A stretch of DNA of 64,000 bases, from NCBI GenBank assembly GCA_025991245.1, contig BQMJ01000035.1, positions 159,705 through 223,704 of the forward strand, given 5' to 3'. The translations under genes and the position numbers were made by a program. Source of the DNA: Galdieria partita. Lineage: Eukaryota > Rhodophyta > Bangiophyceae > Galdieriales > Galdieriaceae. Numbering within the stretch: position 1 is the first letter of the stretch; each line of letters opens with the position of its first letter. This document shows positions 10,779 through 21,533 of the stretch, one piece after another. A model generated the notes under the pieces. It did no database searches. It was given only the letters and a program-made list of their open reading frames with translations, and was not told where the DNA came from.

Positions 10779-10974
10779 ATGTTGCAAATAGAAACTAACG
10801 AGTCTGTCGCATCTACCTGTTGCATATGGTATGTTATTGAACTATATTTTCGAGCTCGAAGGAAACAGAATACTGTTGTTTAGGAGATTCGTAGTTCTCC
10901 TCGGAGCACGAGGATGTGTCTACTTGACCAAACGTGTATGGGATTATCTGATTTCCGATGATGCTTCTTTGTGA
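10779..10974 (+). CDS. 46-aa two-exon protein, unrecognised
   Basis: ATG at 10779. Exon 1 runs to 10828, followed by a 55-bp intron (GTATGTT...TTGTTTAG, 10829-10883). Exon 2 ends at TGA 10972-10974. Splice signals and phase fit those of the confirmed genes nearby. The product is 46 aa with a hydrophilic N-terminus, a hydrophobic segment around FVVLLGARGCVYL and an acidic end. Size and layout resemble small tail-anchored subunits of mitochondrial complexes, but I cannot name a family. It is on the same strand as both neighbours. Confidence 0.4.
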
Positions 10975-11146
10975 AAATTGGAACCGGTGGCAGTTTGATG
11001 CTTGACAACACAAACATTTTCTGTTACACTAGAACCCTATAGTTGGTACAAGAGGCTTCATATTACAGATATATAGTATTTTAAAGACAACACTTGTCTA
11101 CTGTCCCCTGGTTCTCCTTGATAGTTTTGAATTATAGGATTCTGGT

Positions 11147-11701
11147 ATGCCTCTTCTTCCCTCTGTGGAAGGTAACTCAGGAATCCTATCAAGTATGTTC
11201 CGTTTCAACAGAGCAGTTGCTAGAACTGTTGTGGAGTTACACGAGCTTGTATTACGTGGTGACTCTCCACTGTCGCCACTGGAAAGAGAGATATTGGGAA
11301 CCTTTGTCTCAGCTGTCAATAGGTGTGATTATTCTACAAAGGTGCATTGCTCAATTATAAGAGAAATGGGAGCTTCTGATGAGCTCTGCAGTGCGATAGG
11401 TTCCTATCTTGCAGATAATGTAGATGAACTGCCTGTTGATGCCAAACTGAAACCTTTGCTTCATTATATAAGAAAACTCACTTTGAGACCAGAGTCACTT
11501 AGTATGGCGGATGCCAATGCAGTATATGCTGCAGGCTGGGAAGAACGAGCATTGTATGATGCAATAGTGGTCTGCTCACTGTATAATTTGATGAATCGAT
11601 TGGTGTTGGGAATCGGACTGGATACACCTTCTTCGTTGGACCCAGAGAACATTCGGACTATTAGTCATTTGGGTTATCGAATTATTTTAGAGAATTTATA
11701 G
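11147..11701 (+). CDS. Carboxymuconolactone decarboxylase/AhpD-like protein
   Basis: Single exon, 184 aa, close to the usual length of peroxidase-related members of the CMD/AhpD fold. Members use a CxxC pair and a nearby histidine for thiol peroxidase or related chemistry. Here the motif region at residues about 59-68 reads VNRCDYSTKVHC. The first cysteine and the histidine are in place, the second CxxC cysteine is serine, and a further cysteine lies just after the histidine. Helical segments SPLEREILGTFVSAVN and DAIVVCSLYNLMNRLVLG match the family pattern. No targeting peptide is obvious. The substrate cannot be inferred. Confidence 0.8.
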   Translation: MPLLPSVEGNSGILSSMFRFNRAVARTVVELHELVLRGDSPLSPLEREILGTFVSAVNRCDYSTKVHCSIIREMGASDELCSAIGSYLADNVDELPVDAKLKPLLHYIRKLTLRPESLSMADANAVYAAGWEERALYDAIVVCSLYNLMNRLVLGIGLDTPSSLDPENIRTISHLGYRIILENL

Positions 11702-11914
11702 AACGTCTACAAATTGTTGAAGTAGAACAATTACAAAGCAGTATTGATAGTTTTCGTATTTTGTTTTTGTATTTTAGCAATTTGTTTGTTCATAAAATGT
11801 GATGATAATAGAATAGAATAAGATTTCGTCTCAGTTTGGAATTGTGGATTGACGCTTCTTGCCTTGGGGAGTCCTCATTGTGTGTGAAGAGTTTTTCGAG
11901 TTACAAGCTAACAT

Positions 11915-14900
11915 ATGAATAGTTCCCAAAATAGCCTGAATGGAAAAGGACAAGAAAAGTCGTCTCCTGTAGCAGGTGAAGGAAACCAGGTACGGTTCAA
12001 TTCCGGTCCTTATGTTCGTGGTTTTCCAGGTTTTATGGGAAAGCCCTCCTTCACAGTACCTCCACAAGGGAATCAGTTTGTACAACAGACAGTTTCGAGA
12101 ACCGATGGAAACTTTGTTCAAGGGAAGGACTCTTCAACAACAGAGAAATACAACGAAGGTGTTGTCGGCACAGCATTTCCCGTTCCCGAACAGGGTCGAT
12201 TGGGTACGCAAACAAATACAGCTCCAGGAGGAAGCAAACAATATTATTCATACAGTAGCACGTCATATGCACAACAAGTACCAGCGCAGATTAGTTATCC
12301 TGGTTCTTTTTCTGCTCCAGGAGGTCAAGTTTCAAGTGAAGCTCAAGTAGAGAAAGGCACCAGTCCTACGGTAACACCAGTTCTTCCTACGTCCAGATTG
12401 AACCAGTCTGCTAGCCGCAGTAATATCCCTACTGATCGAACAGCAAGCGTCGGTAACTTTTATAACAACCCTCCTCCTTCAAATTATTCAACGACTACTC
12501 CTGCAACGACAACAAGTAGCATGGCAGCACCGCCACTCTTACCAAGTTCTATGAGATATCCCGATACTTCAGGCTTTAACCGTCCACAATTATACGAAAA
12601 CAAAAGTGTAAACGGATCCGTTCCTACTAGTCCACAAACATCTTCTTTGCCGAGACCTGGTCAAGTAAATAGTTCAACGACAAACTTGGGACAGCAAGGT
12701 TCGCAAACAAAACTTAATCCAGCTATGTTGCCCAGACCTGCGAATATTGAAAAGCCATGTGGTTCGTCAAGAGATGTTTACAAAACTTTGAAGAGTTCAT
12801 CGGATACATCCTCAGACAGTCATGTTCGGACTCCCCCTAGTTTGGTTCCTTCCTTTATTACAGATTTTATTAGTGTTGATACTGGAGTTGCATCGCCGCG
12901 TTTTGCAAGAGTCACACTTTCGTGCTTGCCAACTGAGAAATCCATTCTATCACAGGTCAACTTACCACTTGCTGCAGTTTTTCAACCTTTTAGTATTCCT
13001 GCTGAAGGAGAAAGTGAGCCACGATTGGTTGATTTGGGTTCATGTGGTCCATTAAGATGTCTACGTTGTCAAGGATATGCTAACCCAGGTTTTCGATTCA
13101 CAGATGGAGGAAGGAAGTTCCGCTGTAATTTATGTGGATTTGTCAACGATGTTCCCTCCGAGCATTTTGCTCAAATAGACCCTCGCACGGGTATTAGAAT
13201 GGAGGATATCAATCGTCGACCCGAATTCTATTTCGGCTCCGTGGAGTATGTAGCAACAAAGGACTATTGTGATCAAGAACCAATGCCGGCGACGTTTTTG
13301 TTTATTATAGATGTTTCTGCGTCTTCCATTTATTCTGGACTTCTGACGGTAGCATTGGATGCCATTAAGAAGTGTCTTGAAGTCTGTAGTTTTTGTATCA
13401 ATAAGTTGTCACTTTTTGACGAGTCTTTGTAGGTTATACCTGGTGGGAATAAGGCCCGTGTCAGTATCATGACTTTTGATCGATATTTATATTTCTACAG
13501 TCCGAAGTTTTCAAGTGGACATACCTCAGTCTTGACAGTTCCTGATATTCATGAGCCATTTGCTCCACTTGGCAATCAATTACTCATAACATTGACACCA
13601 GAAGGCAAAGAACTGTTCTATGTATGTTTTTTTTGGTGGTTTGCCAATACATATTGACTGAATTTTATTAGATGATTTTATCATCGATAGCCACACAATT
13701 TCTTTCAAAAGGAAATTCAGAAGATGTCTCATATGGTAAGCGTCCTGATGGAAATACCAATTTTGGAACGTATTCTTCGGAAGCTGCTCTGGCATCAGCA
13801 GTATCTGCAGCAAGGATTGCTCTCGAAGGGAATGGAGGAGGTAAGATCTTCTTGATTTCAGCAAGTTTGTCCAATGCAGGATTGGGCAAGTTGGAAGCAA
13901 GAGGCGGTGGTGCAAATTCTGGAGGAGAAGAGCGTGAAAAACTGCTATTAAAGCCTGCCAATCCACTTTATGATAAACTCGGTGTTGAACTATCAGAGTC
14001 TAAAGTGTCTTTGGATTTGTTTATTGCACCAACTGGCGCTTATGTAGATGTTGCAACTGTCGGAAAACTTGCCTCCAATTCAGGTGGTCGAATCTTTCAT
14101 TTTCCATTCTTTCAATCAAATAAGGATGGGAGGAATTTCGAAAATTGTCTTACTCGAGCAGTGAAGAGTGTTTGTGCCTTTAATTCCGTATTAAGAATCC
14201 GTTGTAGTCCTGGCTTAGGTACTGGAGCTCATTATGGACACTTTCAACCACAGCGTTCTTTGGACATTGTGATTCCAGTGATGGATTGGGGTTCTACTAT
14301 TTCAGTTGAGCTTGAATATGATGATAAATTACCAGAAGTGAATGATGGTGCAGTAACGGGAGCACCTTGTATTCAATGTGCAGTATTATTCACCAACAGT
14401 TATGGAGAACGTCGAATTCGTGTTCATACTCTGCTCTTAGGCTCATCGTCACAGCTTGTAAGCATTTTTAGATATGCAGACTGTGATGCATTGGTAACTC
14501 ATTTTGTGAAGAGAATGGCAAAAATGGTGTTGGAGGAACATATGCTTTTGTCCAAGGTGAGAGAATATCTTACGGAGCGTTGTATAGAATCACTTCATAC
14601 GTATCGAAAATTTTGTACTGTTTCTGCCTCAAGTGGTCAGTTGATACTTCCTGAAGCTTTGAAGTTGCTTCCTTTGTTTTCTTTGGGTATTTTAAAAAGT
14701 CCGGCGTTTTCTTTGAATACAAGTATATCATGTGATGAACGAGCTGCATCACTGTTTCATGTTTCGTATTTGGGAATGTCAGAAAGTGTTGCCTATTTAT
14801 ATCCAAGACTGTTTAATCTTAGCGCTTTACCGGATGCAGCAGGAATTTCTTTAGCTTTACCCAAAAATTTGCCAAAGGATTACTTAGAAAATGGGAATCT

Positions 14901-15380
14901 TTTGAATGAGGAACCCGTTGCACTGCCTCCAACCATCGGCTTATCAAGTGATGTGCTATCTCCAGATGTCGTTTTCTTGTTGGAAAATGGTATCGAATTA
15001 ATTGCTTGGGTTGGAGAGAAAGTTAGCTCCGAAACGTGCAAAGAAATCTTTGGTGTGGATCATATGCCTACGGTTGAAGAATTTTATGACAATTTTATGA
15101 CGATTCACGAAATTCAAAAAGTGCAAAATTCGTTGCGACGGAGATATCTTTCTATTTTTACTCGAGTTTTAAGACAGAGACCCTTGATAGAAAAGATTCG
15201 AATATTTGGAGCCAAGGTAATCATGATTGTTTTAAATATTGTGTACTTATGAATTTTGTTTAGGATCAGGGAGCAAGTGCATTTGTTGACAAACTTGTTG
15301 AAGATCGAACGAGCCATTCGATGAGTTACGTAGAGTTTCTCTGTTATGTCCATCGTGAGATTCAGAAAAAGTTAGTTTAG
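11915..15380 (+). CDS. SEC24: COPII vesicle coat protein SEC24
   Basis: Four exons: 11915-13381, 13433-13621, 13672-15216 and 15264-15380, with introns of 47-51 bp, giving 1105 aa. SEC24 is the cargo-selecting adaptor of the COPII coat, paired with SEC23 at ER exit sites. The first 300 or so residues are a Ser/Thr/Pro/Gln-rich disordered region. A zinc finger then follows (CLRCQGYANP...FRCNLC, about residues 386-408) and leads into the trunk (FLFIIDVSASSIYSG). The C-terminal gelsolin-like domain has SPDVVFLLENGIELIAWVG. The last exon reads SYVEFLCYVHREIQKK before the stop. An alternative donor at this point (GTTAGT to a CTTGCAG acceptor at about 15431) would change only the last two or three residues. 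Confidence 0.95.
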
Positions 15381-15748
15381 TATATTATAAAGTCTGACAA
15401 ATGGGGTTTGCCTATTGACTTTTTCTTGCAGAGTTTAAGCAGCTTGTAAGGAGAAGTATAGGGAAGACCATTTGTTCTTTGGTTGACGTATGCTATGGAG
15501 AATTCTGACATAATTCTTATGCAGGTTTCATCGGGCTATGATGCTTGAAGAAGTGCAGAACTATTCCATAGCCAATCATTTCTGAACGATTTCATTTGAT
15601 GTAAAGAACGCTTTGTAATGCTGAATAGTCGAAATGGATATGAACTGCCCATTGCGTTCCACGTAATTGTGGTTGTGAGTCAAAACATTTCTTCCCGTCG
15701 ATATTGGTTGAATAAAAGACCTTGAAGACTGTGACGAATACTTGCTGT
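15381..15748. other. Intergenic stretch between SEC24 and the bZIP gene
   Basis: Contains two acceptor-like sites (about 15431 and 15526) and a short open piece beginning MMLEEVQNYSIANHF near 15538. These could be 5' UTR exons or a short upstream frame of the bZIP gene. Nothing firm is seen. Confidence 0.3.
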
Positions 15749-16593
15749 ATGTCTCAGTATTACTCTTCGCAAGTCAATAACTTGGAAGGTTTTCAAATTC
15801 TTGTTAGAGCTACTGAAATAGCTTCAGGGTTTCTTAAAATGGCTCAAGAAGACAAGCGTTTGAAGCTGAATTTTCTATTAGCTGCTGACGTTTCTTGCAC
15901 AGAAGCTCTTCCAAATAAGACTAATAGTATGACAACAGTAGCAAGCAGTTTTGGTGGAAGGAATAATTGTATCCCAGTACAAAGACTGGAGAGTAGGGTT
16001 TCTGAACGTTGTTCTCCTGTTCACAACCCAAACAGACAAGAGATGCTTTCAGGAAATGACCTTCTTATGCCTGGTATTCCTAAAAAAAGCGAGCCAGTCA
16101 AAGATAACAGCTTGAAGAATGATATGAAACGGGAACAGAACAGACCACCTCCCTTACATATTACGAACACTACGTATTATGCAAGCGGTATGAACAACAG
16201 TGGTCTTAATAGCAGCTTAGAGTATTGGATGGGAAATCAAGCAATGCACTGTTTTTCAGAGCTGTCTTCAGCAAATAGTTTATTGTCTCTTGAAGGAAGC
16301 TCGAGACAGGTTATATCACGTCGAGGTAGGAGAAAAAGTAATCCATCGCTGTCCGATGAACAACGTAGAAAGCTAAGGACACTGAGAAATCGGGAGGTAT
16401 TTGAAAAGTTTTGTTATTTTATGGGAGAAGAGAAACTCAATTACTTCTGTAGGCAGCGGAACGAGCTCGTATTCGTAAGAGGGAGAGGGAACGTCTTCTT
16501 GAAGAAGAGTTGAGCCGAGTTTTGAACGAAAATCGACGACTTGAAAAAGAACTTTTATGGCTAAAGGAAATACGAGCCTCGTCGTGTCTATAG
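15749..16593 (+). CDS. bZIP transcription factor
   Basis: Two exons, 15749-16396 and 16453-16593, around a 56-bp intron (GTATTTG...TTCTGTAG), giving 262 aa. The intron falls inside the basic region, so the bZIP is visible only after splicing. The basic region reads RKLRTLRNREAAERARIRKR, matching the N-x7-R core (NREAAERAR). A leucine zipper follows with heptad leucines in LLEEELSRVLNENRRLEKEL. The N-terminal 190 residues are Ser/Asn-rich and unstructured. The zipper is short (four heptads) and the protein ends soon after it. Target genes cannot be inferred. Start chosen as the first in-frame ATG. Confidence 0.85.
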
Positions 16594-16927
16594 GACTAAA
16601 GTATGAAGTGTATATAGAATTAGAAATTATAATTGATTAGGTAAAAGTGTTTTAAACTTGTGATCAATAATTTGTAATGTTCATTGGAGTTTTACAAATT
16701 CTCTCTGTTCTCCTTGGTAAGATATCTCAAGTTCTCCATTAGTTTATAGAATAACAGGTCTGCTCTAATATCGTCAGAAGGACATTTGCCATTATTCCAT
16801 GAAAGAAATATAAAGGAACTGAAAGAGAAACTCTAAACGTGATTTGCATTTCTTACTTTGCTTCATCCAATACTTGCTTATCATCAACAAAGGCAAATCT
16901 TCAAATACTCTAAAGCTGAAGAAACAT
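16594..16927. other. Convergent intergenic region
   Basis: AT-rich 3' flanks of the bZIP gene and of the minus-strand 123-aa gene. Nothing else seen. Confidence 0.6.
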
Positions 16928-17402
16928 TCAAGCCTTACCACGGTCAACTGGTTTCGGCTTGATACCCGCTCTGAGTTTCTTCAGATTCTGATAAGCAATT
17001 CGAACAAGTTCTTCAACATTGGCTACCCATTTTTCATCCTTCCCTAGTTTGAAAGCGTCTCTTACGAACTATTACTGTAAGCTACTAAATACTACAAAGA
17101 CCAAAGTACATCTTACGTGTTTATCTGCTTCTAGTACGAGTCTTGAGTTCTCCACCTTTTCAAGCGATCTCAAAATATCTCTAAACAATAAACATTAAAA
17201 TGAAAAATAATATTTAAAACTTTCTCAACTTGTACAGTCTCAAAATGGTAGTTCTATTGACTGTCTTGAATTCATCGTTCACTTTAGCCAAAGAAAAAGG
17301 TCGCCTACGAGACAGTGCTGCGACTGCAGTTGCTCCTCCAGCTAAACAAACACTAAGTCCAAATACTACAAATATATTTTGGTAGTATGGATCCTTCTCC
17401 AT
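16928..17402 (-). CDS. 123-aa protein with N-terminal membrane segment, unrecognised
   Basis: Three exons on the minus strand: 17402-17236, 17180-17117 and 17068-16928. They are joined by introns of 55 and 48 bp with GT/AG ends (donors GTACAA and GTAAGA; acceptors TTTAG and AATAG) and keep one frame to a TGA. The product starts MEKDPYYQNIFVVFGLSVCL, giving one membrane-spanning segment and then an Arg-rich stretch (SRRRPF). An amphipathic helical C-terminal half follows, ending KPKPVDRGKA. This layout fits a small mitochondrial or ER membrane protein. No family is recognised. The open frame extends upstream of the ATG to an acceptor-like site, so an earlier exon may exist. Confidence 0.55.
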
Positions 17403-18096
17403 AACTATTACGTGCCCTTCTAAAACTTTATGCAAGCTGCGATACACATCGTTGCCGTTGCCCAACTATCTCAATGCTTTCGTTATTATGTATAATAGAG
17501 AGAGAGGTAGCAAAAGGGATTTCAACTCTCGCCGTCTTAACTCTGGAACTTGAAACTTGCCAACAAGAAGTATATTGTTCAGATAAACTTGATTCTTCGA
17601 GACACAAATTCTCTTCAGGAAAATATCCTAGTTACAGGAAAATGAATACTTTGTTCGCTTTGGAAATTTGAACTTTTTCCTATTCACCACGAAACAATGA
17701 ATATACATATATATATATTGCTGCAATATTTGTAGAGTTCATAAGGGCGGAAAGCAAGCAAATACTTTTGGTTACTAGTAACAAACATACTCGTAGTTTC
17801 TCTGTCTCCTTTTTTCTTAACACTGTGCGATACACTTGTTTCTATCGTTATTGGTTATCATTCATAGCGCTTCATTGGGTACAACTCGAAAGTGTATTTG
17901 AGACCACTTGGACTTTTATCAACAAAAAGCAAACACTGAAAAAAGATCGTAGAGAACCAGGTTATTGTGACAGTATACAAGTTCTTTAAGATAAATTTCA
18001 ATTATCCACAACTATCACAATATCGCAAAGTTTGCAATATATATTCTTCAAAATGAATAATTTGGCTATTTTCGTATTAAGATTTGGTAGGTGAAG
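17403..18096. other. Divergent intergenic region upstream of TFIIB
   Basis: About 700 bp between the divergent 123-aa gene and the TFIIB gene. Short TA-rich run at 17700-17720. Open frames here have no recognisable content. Part may hold a 5' exon of the minus-strand gene. Confidence 0.4.
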
Positions 18097-19210
18097 ATGA
18101 ATGCTATCAGTACGAATTCCTTATCTTCCTCGCTGGCTCCTCAGTTAAACGCAGACGTTCCCGACACTTGTAAAGAATGCGGTAGTGACGACTTGGTTGA
18201 AGGTATACGAAACTCTTTTCAATTCTCTTCTTGAAATAGAAGTTGTTATAAATAGACCATGCCCAAGGCGACGTTATATGTCGAAACTGTGGTCTCGTCG
18301 CAGCTGAAAGAATTGTGGATTTAGGTTCCGAGTGGAGAAACTTTGAAAATGATGATAGTGGTACAGACCCAAGTCGTGTTGGAGGTTTGTATATTTGCGT
18401 GCAATGAAGAAACCAGTTACCATTTCTATGTTGTAATTAGGGCCGAACAATCCCCTCCTTGAGTCGGGGCCAAGTACTGTTATTGGAGGAGGAGCAGTTT
18501 CGGACTCTAGAAGTTTGAATGCACGGTTGAATCGAGCTCAAAATAGGCATAGCACTTCCAAAAGTGACCGCGTTTTATTGGATGCATTTTCTTTGATAAG
18601 CCAATACGCAGAACGGTCTTATCTTTCACAGAGAGTAATAGATAGAGCACAGGAATTGTTTAAACTCTATTTCGACCATCTCACTCTGAACCCACAGGGT
18701 GGTAGGACGCGTTATTTGAAAGAGCATGAAACTGTTTCAGTTGTCGCTGCTTCGCTTCATTGGGCTTCTCAGATAGAGGGAGTTCCGAGAACCTTCAAGG
18801 AAATGAGTAGTTTAACGCAAGTACCGAAGAAAACGCTTAGTGACACGTATCTTAAAATGAAGCAAAGTCTTAAACTCAATCAACTGAATAAGAGCACGGA
18901 AGACTTTATTGGACGCTTCTGTTCCTATCTTCGATTGCCGCATTTCTTTATTTCCAAAGCCCTTCAGGTTGTGCAGGTGTGTCGAGATGTCGATGGAGTT
19001 TATGGAAGGAGTTATGTTACTAAAGCGGCTGCTGCAATTTACACAGCTTGTGAGAAGTTTGGAGATGAAGAATTGAAAAGAATGGTTCGTTTACAGTTAC
19101 CGAAAGTGTCTGGTGTGGAAATTGTAACTATTGTAAATACATTCAAGATAATGAAGCCGTATTCAGATAAGATTCTGGCGAGTCAAGAAAACAACGTGCA
19201 TTCCAAGTAA
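18097..19210 (+). CDS. TFIIB: Transcription initiation factor TFIIB
   Basis: Three exons, 18097-18202, 18256-18384 and 18441-19210, with introns of 53 and 56 bp, giving 334 aa, a normal TFIIB length. TFIIB bridges TBP-bound promoter DNA and RNA polymerase II. The N-terminal zinc ribbon has CKECGS and CRNCGL. The B-reader region reads [11 protein letters not shown] and DPSRVG, as in other TFIIBs. Two cyclin folds follow, with repeat landmarks [20 protein letters not shown] and [19 protein letters not shown]. No extra C-terminal domain is present, so this is TFIIB rather than Brf1. Confidence 0.95.
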
Positions 19211-19264
19211 CATGGGCAATGTTGTAAGAGACTAGAATAGTTATATCTTTTGTTCCAGTAGGTT

Positions 19265-20791
19265 TTATTTTGATGTATCCATTAAACGGTCTTCTTGTAA
19301 AGTGGGCGTAGTACGAGGTAGAAACATAACTCGTTGAAAATGATACAACTGATTTCTAATGCGAACTTTAGTAACGCCCCACAGAATTTCGTTCCACTGC
19401 AGATTCTCTTCAATAGATGTGACATGTGACAATGGTAAAGGAACACCCAAAACGAAAGTAGCCTGGTAATCTAGTTTCTCGGGTTTTGTAACAAGGCTAA
19501 AGCGAAAACTGGGTGTATGAGAGTTTAGCGCTAGTTCATACCGCTCAGAATATGTTTCCAAATAAACAACTTCACTCTTAAGTCTTTGACTGAACCAACT
19601 TTGGGAATCCAAATCATTGTCCAAGAACAAAGATAGCGAATAACACAGGCACAACTCATTAGAAAGGTTGATGGTATAATACTTGCAGAAGATTTCCTCT
19701 GAAGTAACAATGTTTAACTTTTCAGAAGAATACGAGCGGAAAGATATTGGCCAGTGCGGTAATTCCAAGACTCTATCTCGAGTATTTTGGCTCCTTAACA
19801 AGTTGATGAAATTGAAATCACTCAAAGGCAAAGATTGAAGTTGCAAAACAGTGCCTCCAGCTAAAACTACGGCCACGCACAAAATAGTGTACAAATAACC
19901 ACTCTCTTGTTTCCACTCTCTTGACTGATAGCAAAATCTTCGGATGGAAGGAAAATAAGTTTCAGAATGATATTTCGTGACTTGAATCAAAACAGCCAGT
20001 TCAACAAAGGTATTCGGTGATGTATATCCAAGGAATATATATCCTGAGTGCATAACAGCAGCAACAAGATCGGAATCCTCGGTATACAAGTTCTCACCCC
20101 AAATATTGCGACTCTTCACTGAAGGATTGTATAAAGTAAGGTGTTCTGCTGCGATTCGAATTTCTATTAAAATACTTTCTCGATCATCACAACTGAACAA
20201 AGAGTCTAGTGGAAGACAACGTCCTGGCTCATACCAAAAACGAGGAATAGAAATATCTCCTAGTTTGTAAAATGAACGACTTAACAAAGCTTTTTCAGAC
20301 CAATCGTCCGATAAATCGTCTTGTTTCGTTATTTTCGAATAACTTTGATACTCTGACTTATCTTGTTCATTGGTTGTGTGTTCTTGTTCGAACCGCTCTT
20401 CAAAACGGAGCTTAACGTATGGACCCTGGTACGTGCTCATAGGGATAGGACTTACAGGACCATTCTTGGAATAACTAGGTATTTTAGAGTTTCCAATCAC
20501 ACCAACACTAGGCTCCATTGTTTCTGAAGTAAAAGAGATTTCAGGAACGCCATTTCTTGAAGCATTTACTTGTTGTGTTGCTTCATTCGGTACAGCTTTG
20601 AAACTCTCCAAATGACCTAAAAATTTATTTAAAACCAGAGGTCAAAAAAACAAATTTAAAATACTTGTTGAGCTTTGAGTAGCTTCGTTGGGGTTCTGTC
20701 CTTCCTCCTTCGAGCTTGTAAAGTCTACTAAAGTGGTAGGATTCGCAACTAGATCGTAGTTACTGGACAATCCTGCAACTTGGTCGTCCAT
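19265..20791 (-). CDS. Rxt3-domain protein, histone deacetylase complex subunit
   Basis: Two exons, 20791-20665 and 20616-19265, around a 48-bp intron (GTATTTT...TTTTTAG), giving 492 aa. Rxt3 is a subunit of the Rpd3L histone deacetylase complex. The diagnostic segment is NIWGENLYTEDSDLVAAVMH at about residues 210-229, followed by SGYIFLGY, the most conserved part of the domain. The N-terminal 150 residues are polar and low-complexity; the C-terminal 230 residues have no recognised domain. The gene converges on TFIIB with 54 bp between stop codons. Confidence 0.72.
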
Positions 20792-20904
20792 TTCTGAGAA
20801 GTCTTTAAGGATGAAAATAGTAGATAAGCAAACTCATAAACTCTCGGTTTAGTTTGTCTTCGTATCCTTTGCACGACTGCTTTCAGTATAAGAACAATTC
20901 TGAA

Positions 20905-21199
20905 TCATTCAATTTGTCTAATCAATTGAAACATCGTTTGAAAAATTGCTCGACTTGGATGATTCAAACTGTTTTCGTCTCTTAACTGATACATTTCTAT
21001 CTTACCCCAAGCAACAGGTAATACTAATTGCATTCTTTATTGTAGAATAGGGTTGTCGGTTATCCTCATTAGTGTTGAAGTGGGAACTTACTCGTTCCAT
21101 GGCAATTTTCCCTATGATCCTCTTGTTGATTTCTTCCCCAATTGATAGTTGATTATTCTCACAAGCTCCAACTAGGCTAGAGAAATTCACAAAAAGCAT
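20905..21199 (-). CDS. Candidate small two-exon gene, unrecognised
   Basis: Exon 21199-21092 (36 codons from ATG, ending ...KIAMER at a GTAAGT donor) joins in phase to 20985-20905 through a TATCAG acceptor, giving 62 aa ending IFQTMFQLIRQIE. The 106-bp intron is longer than usual here, so an internal exon could be hidden. The frame stays open upstream of the ATG back to about 21247 (LREDIISVNGNLKKIC), suggesting that the true start is in an earlier exon. The product looks like an amphipathic helical protein. No family recognised. Confidence 0.3.
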
Positions 21200-21533
21200 A
21201 CAAATCTTTTTGAGATTTCCATTTACAGAAATGATATCTTCTCTTAACGGAAGTTATGGGCAACTTGAATAAAATCTTACAATTTCCTTTTATTATAGAG
21301 TCAACTGACAACATTCTCTAGATTTCGTCTCAACCATCCTTAAATTTCAAATCGATGTTTCAGGAATAAGAATGGAAAATATTCATATAAGGCAATCCTG
21401 TACAAGCTCAGGGTGTCTTTCACAACTATCTTCGAGCAAGGAATGTGAGCAAATATTGTATAACGTCTGGCATAAAAGTCACATTCCATCTCAATTCCAC
21501 GGTTCCAACACAAGAAAAACCCACAGGTTACTA
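21200..21533. other. Intergenic stretch with possible upstream exon
   Basis: Likely holds the 5' part of the small gene to its left and the 3' flank of the EP400-like gene. No clean exon could be placed. Confidence 0.3.

Noticed and set aside
12051-12350. Frames of 73-124 codons on both strands inside the SEC24 N-terminal region
   Set aside because: Shadow frames over the Ser/Pro/Gln-rich coding exon of SEC24.
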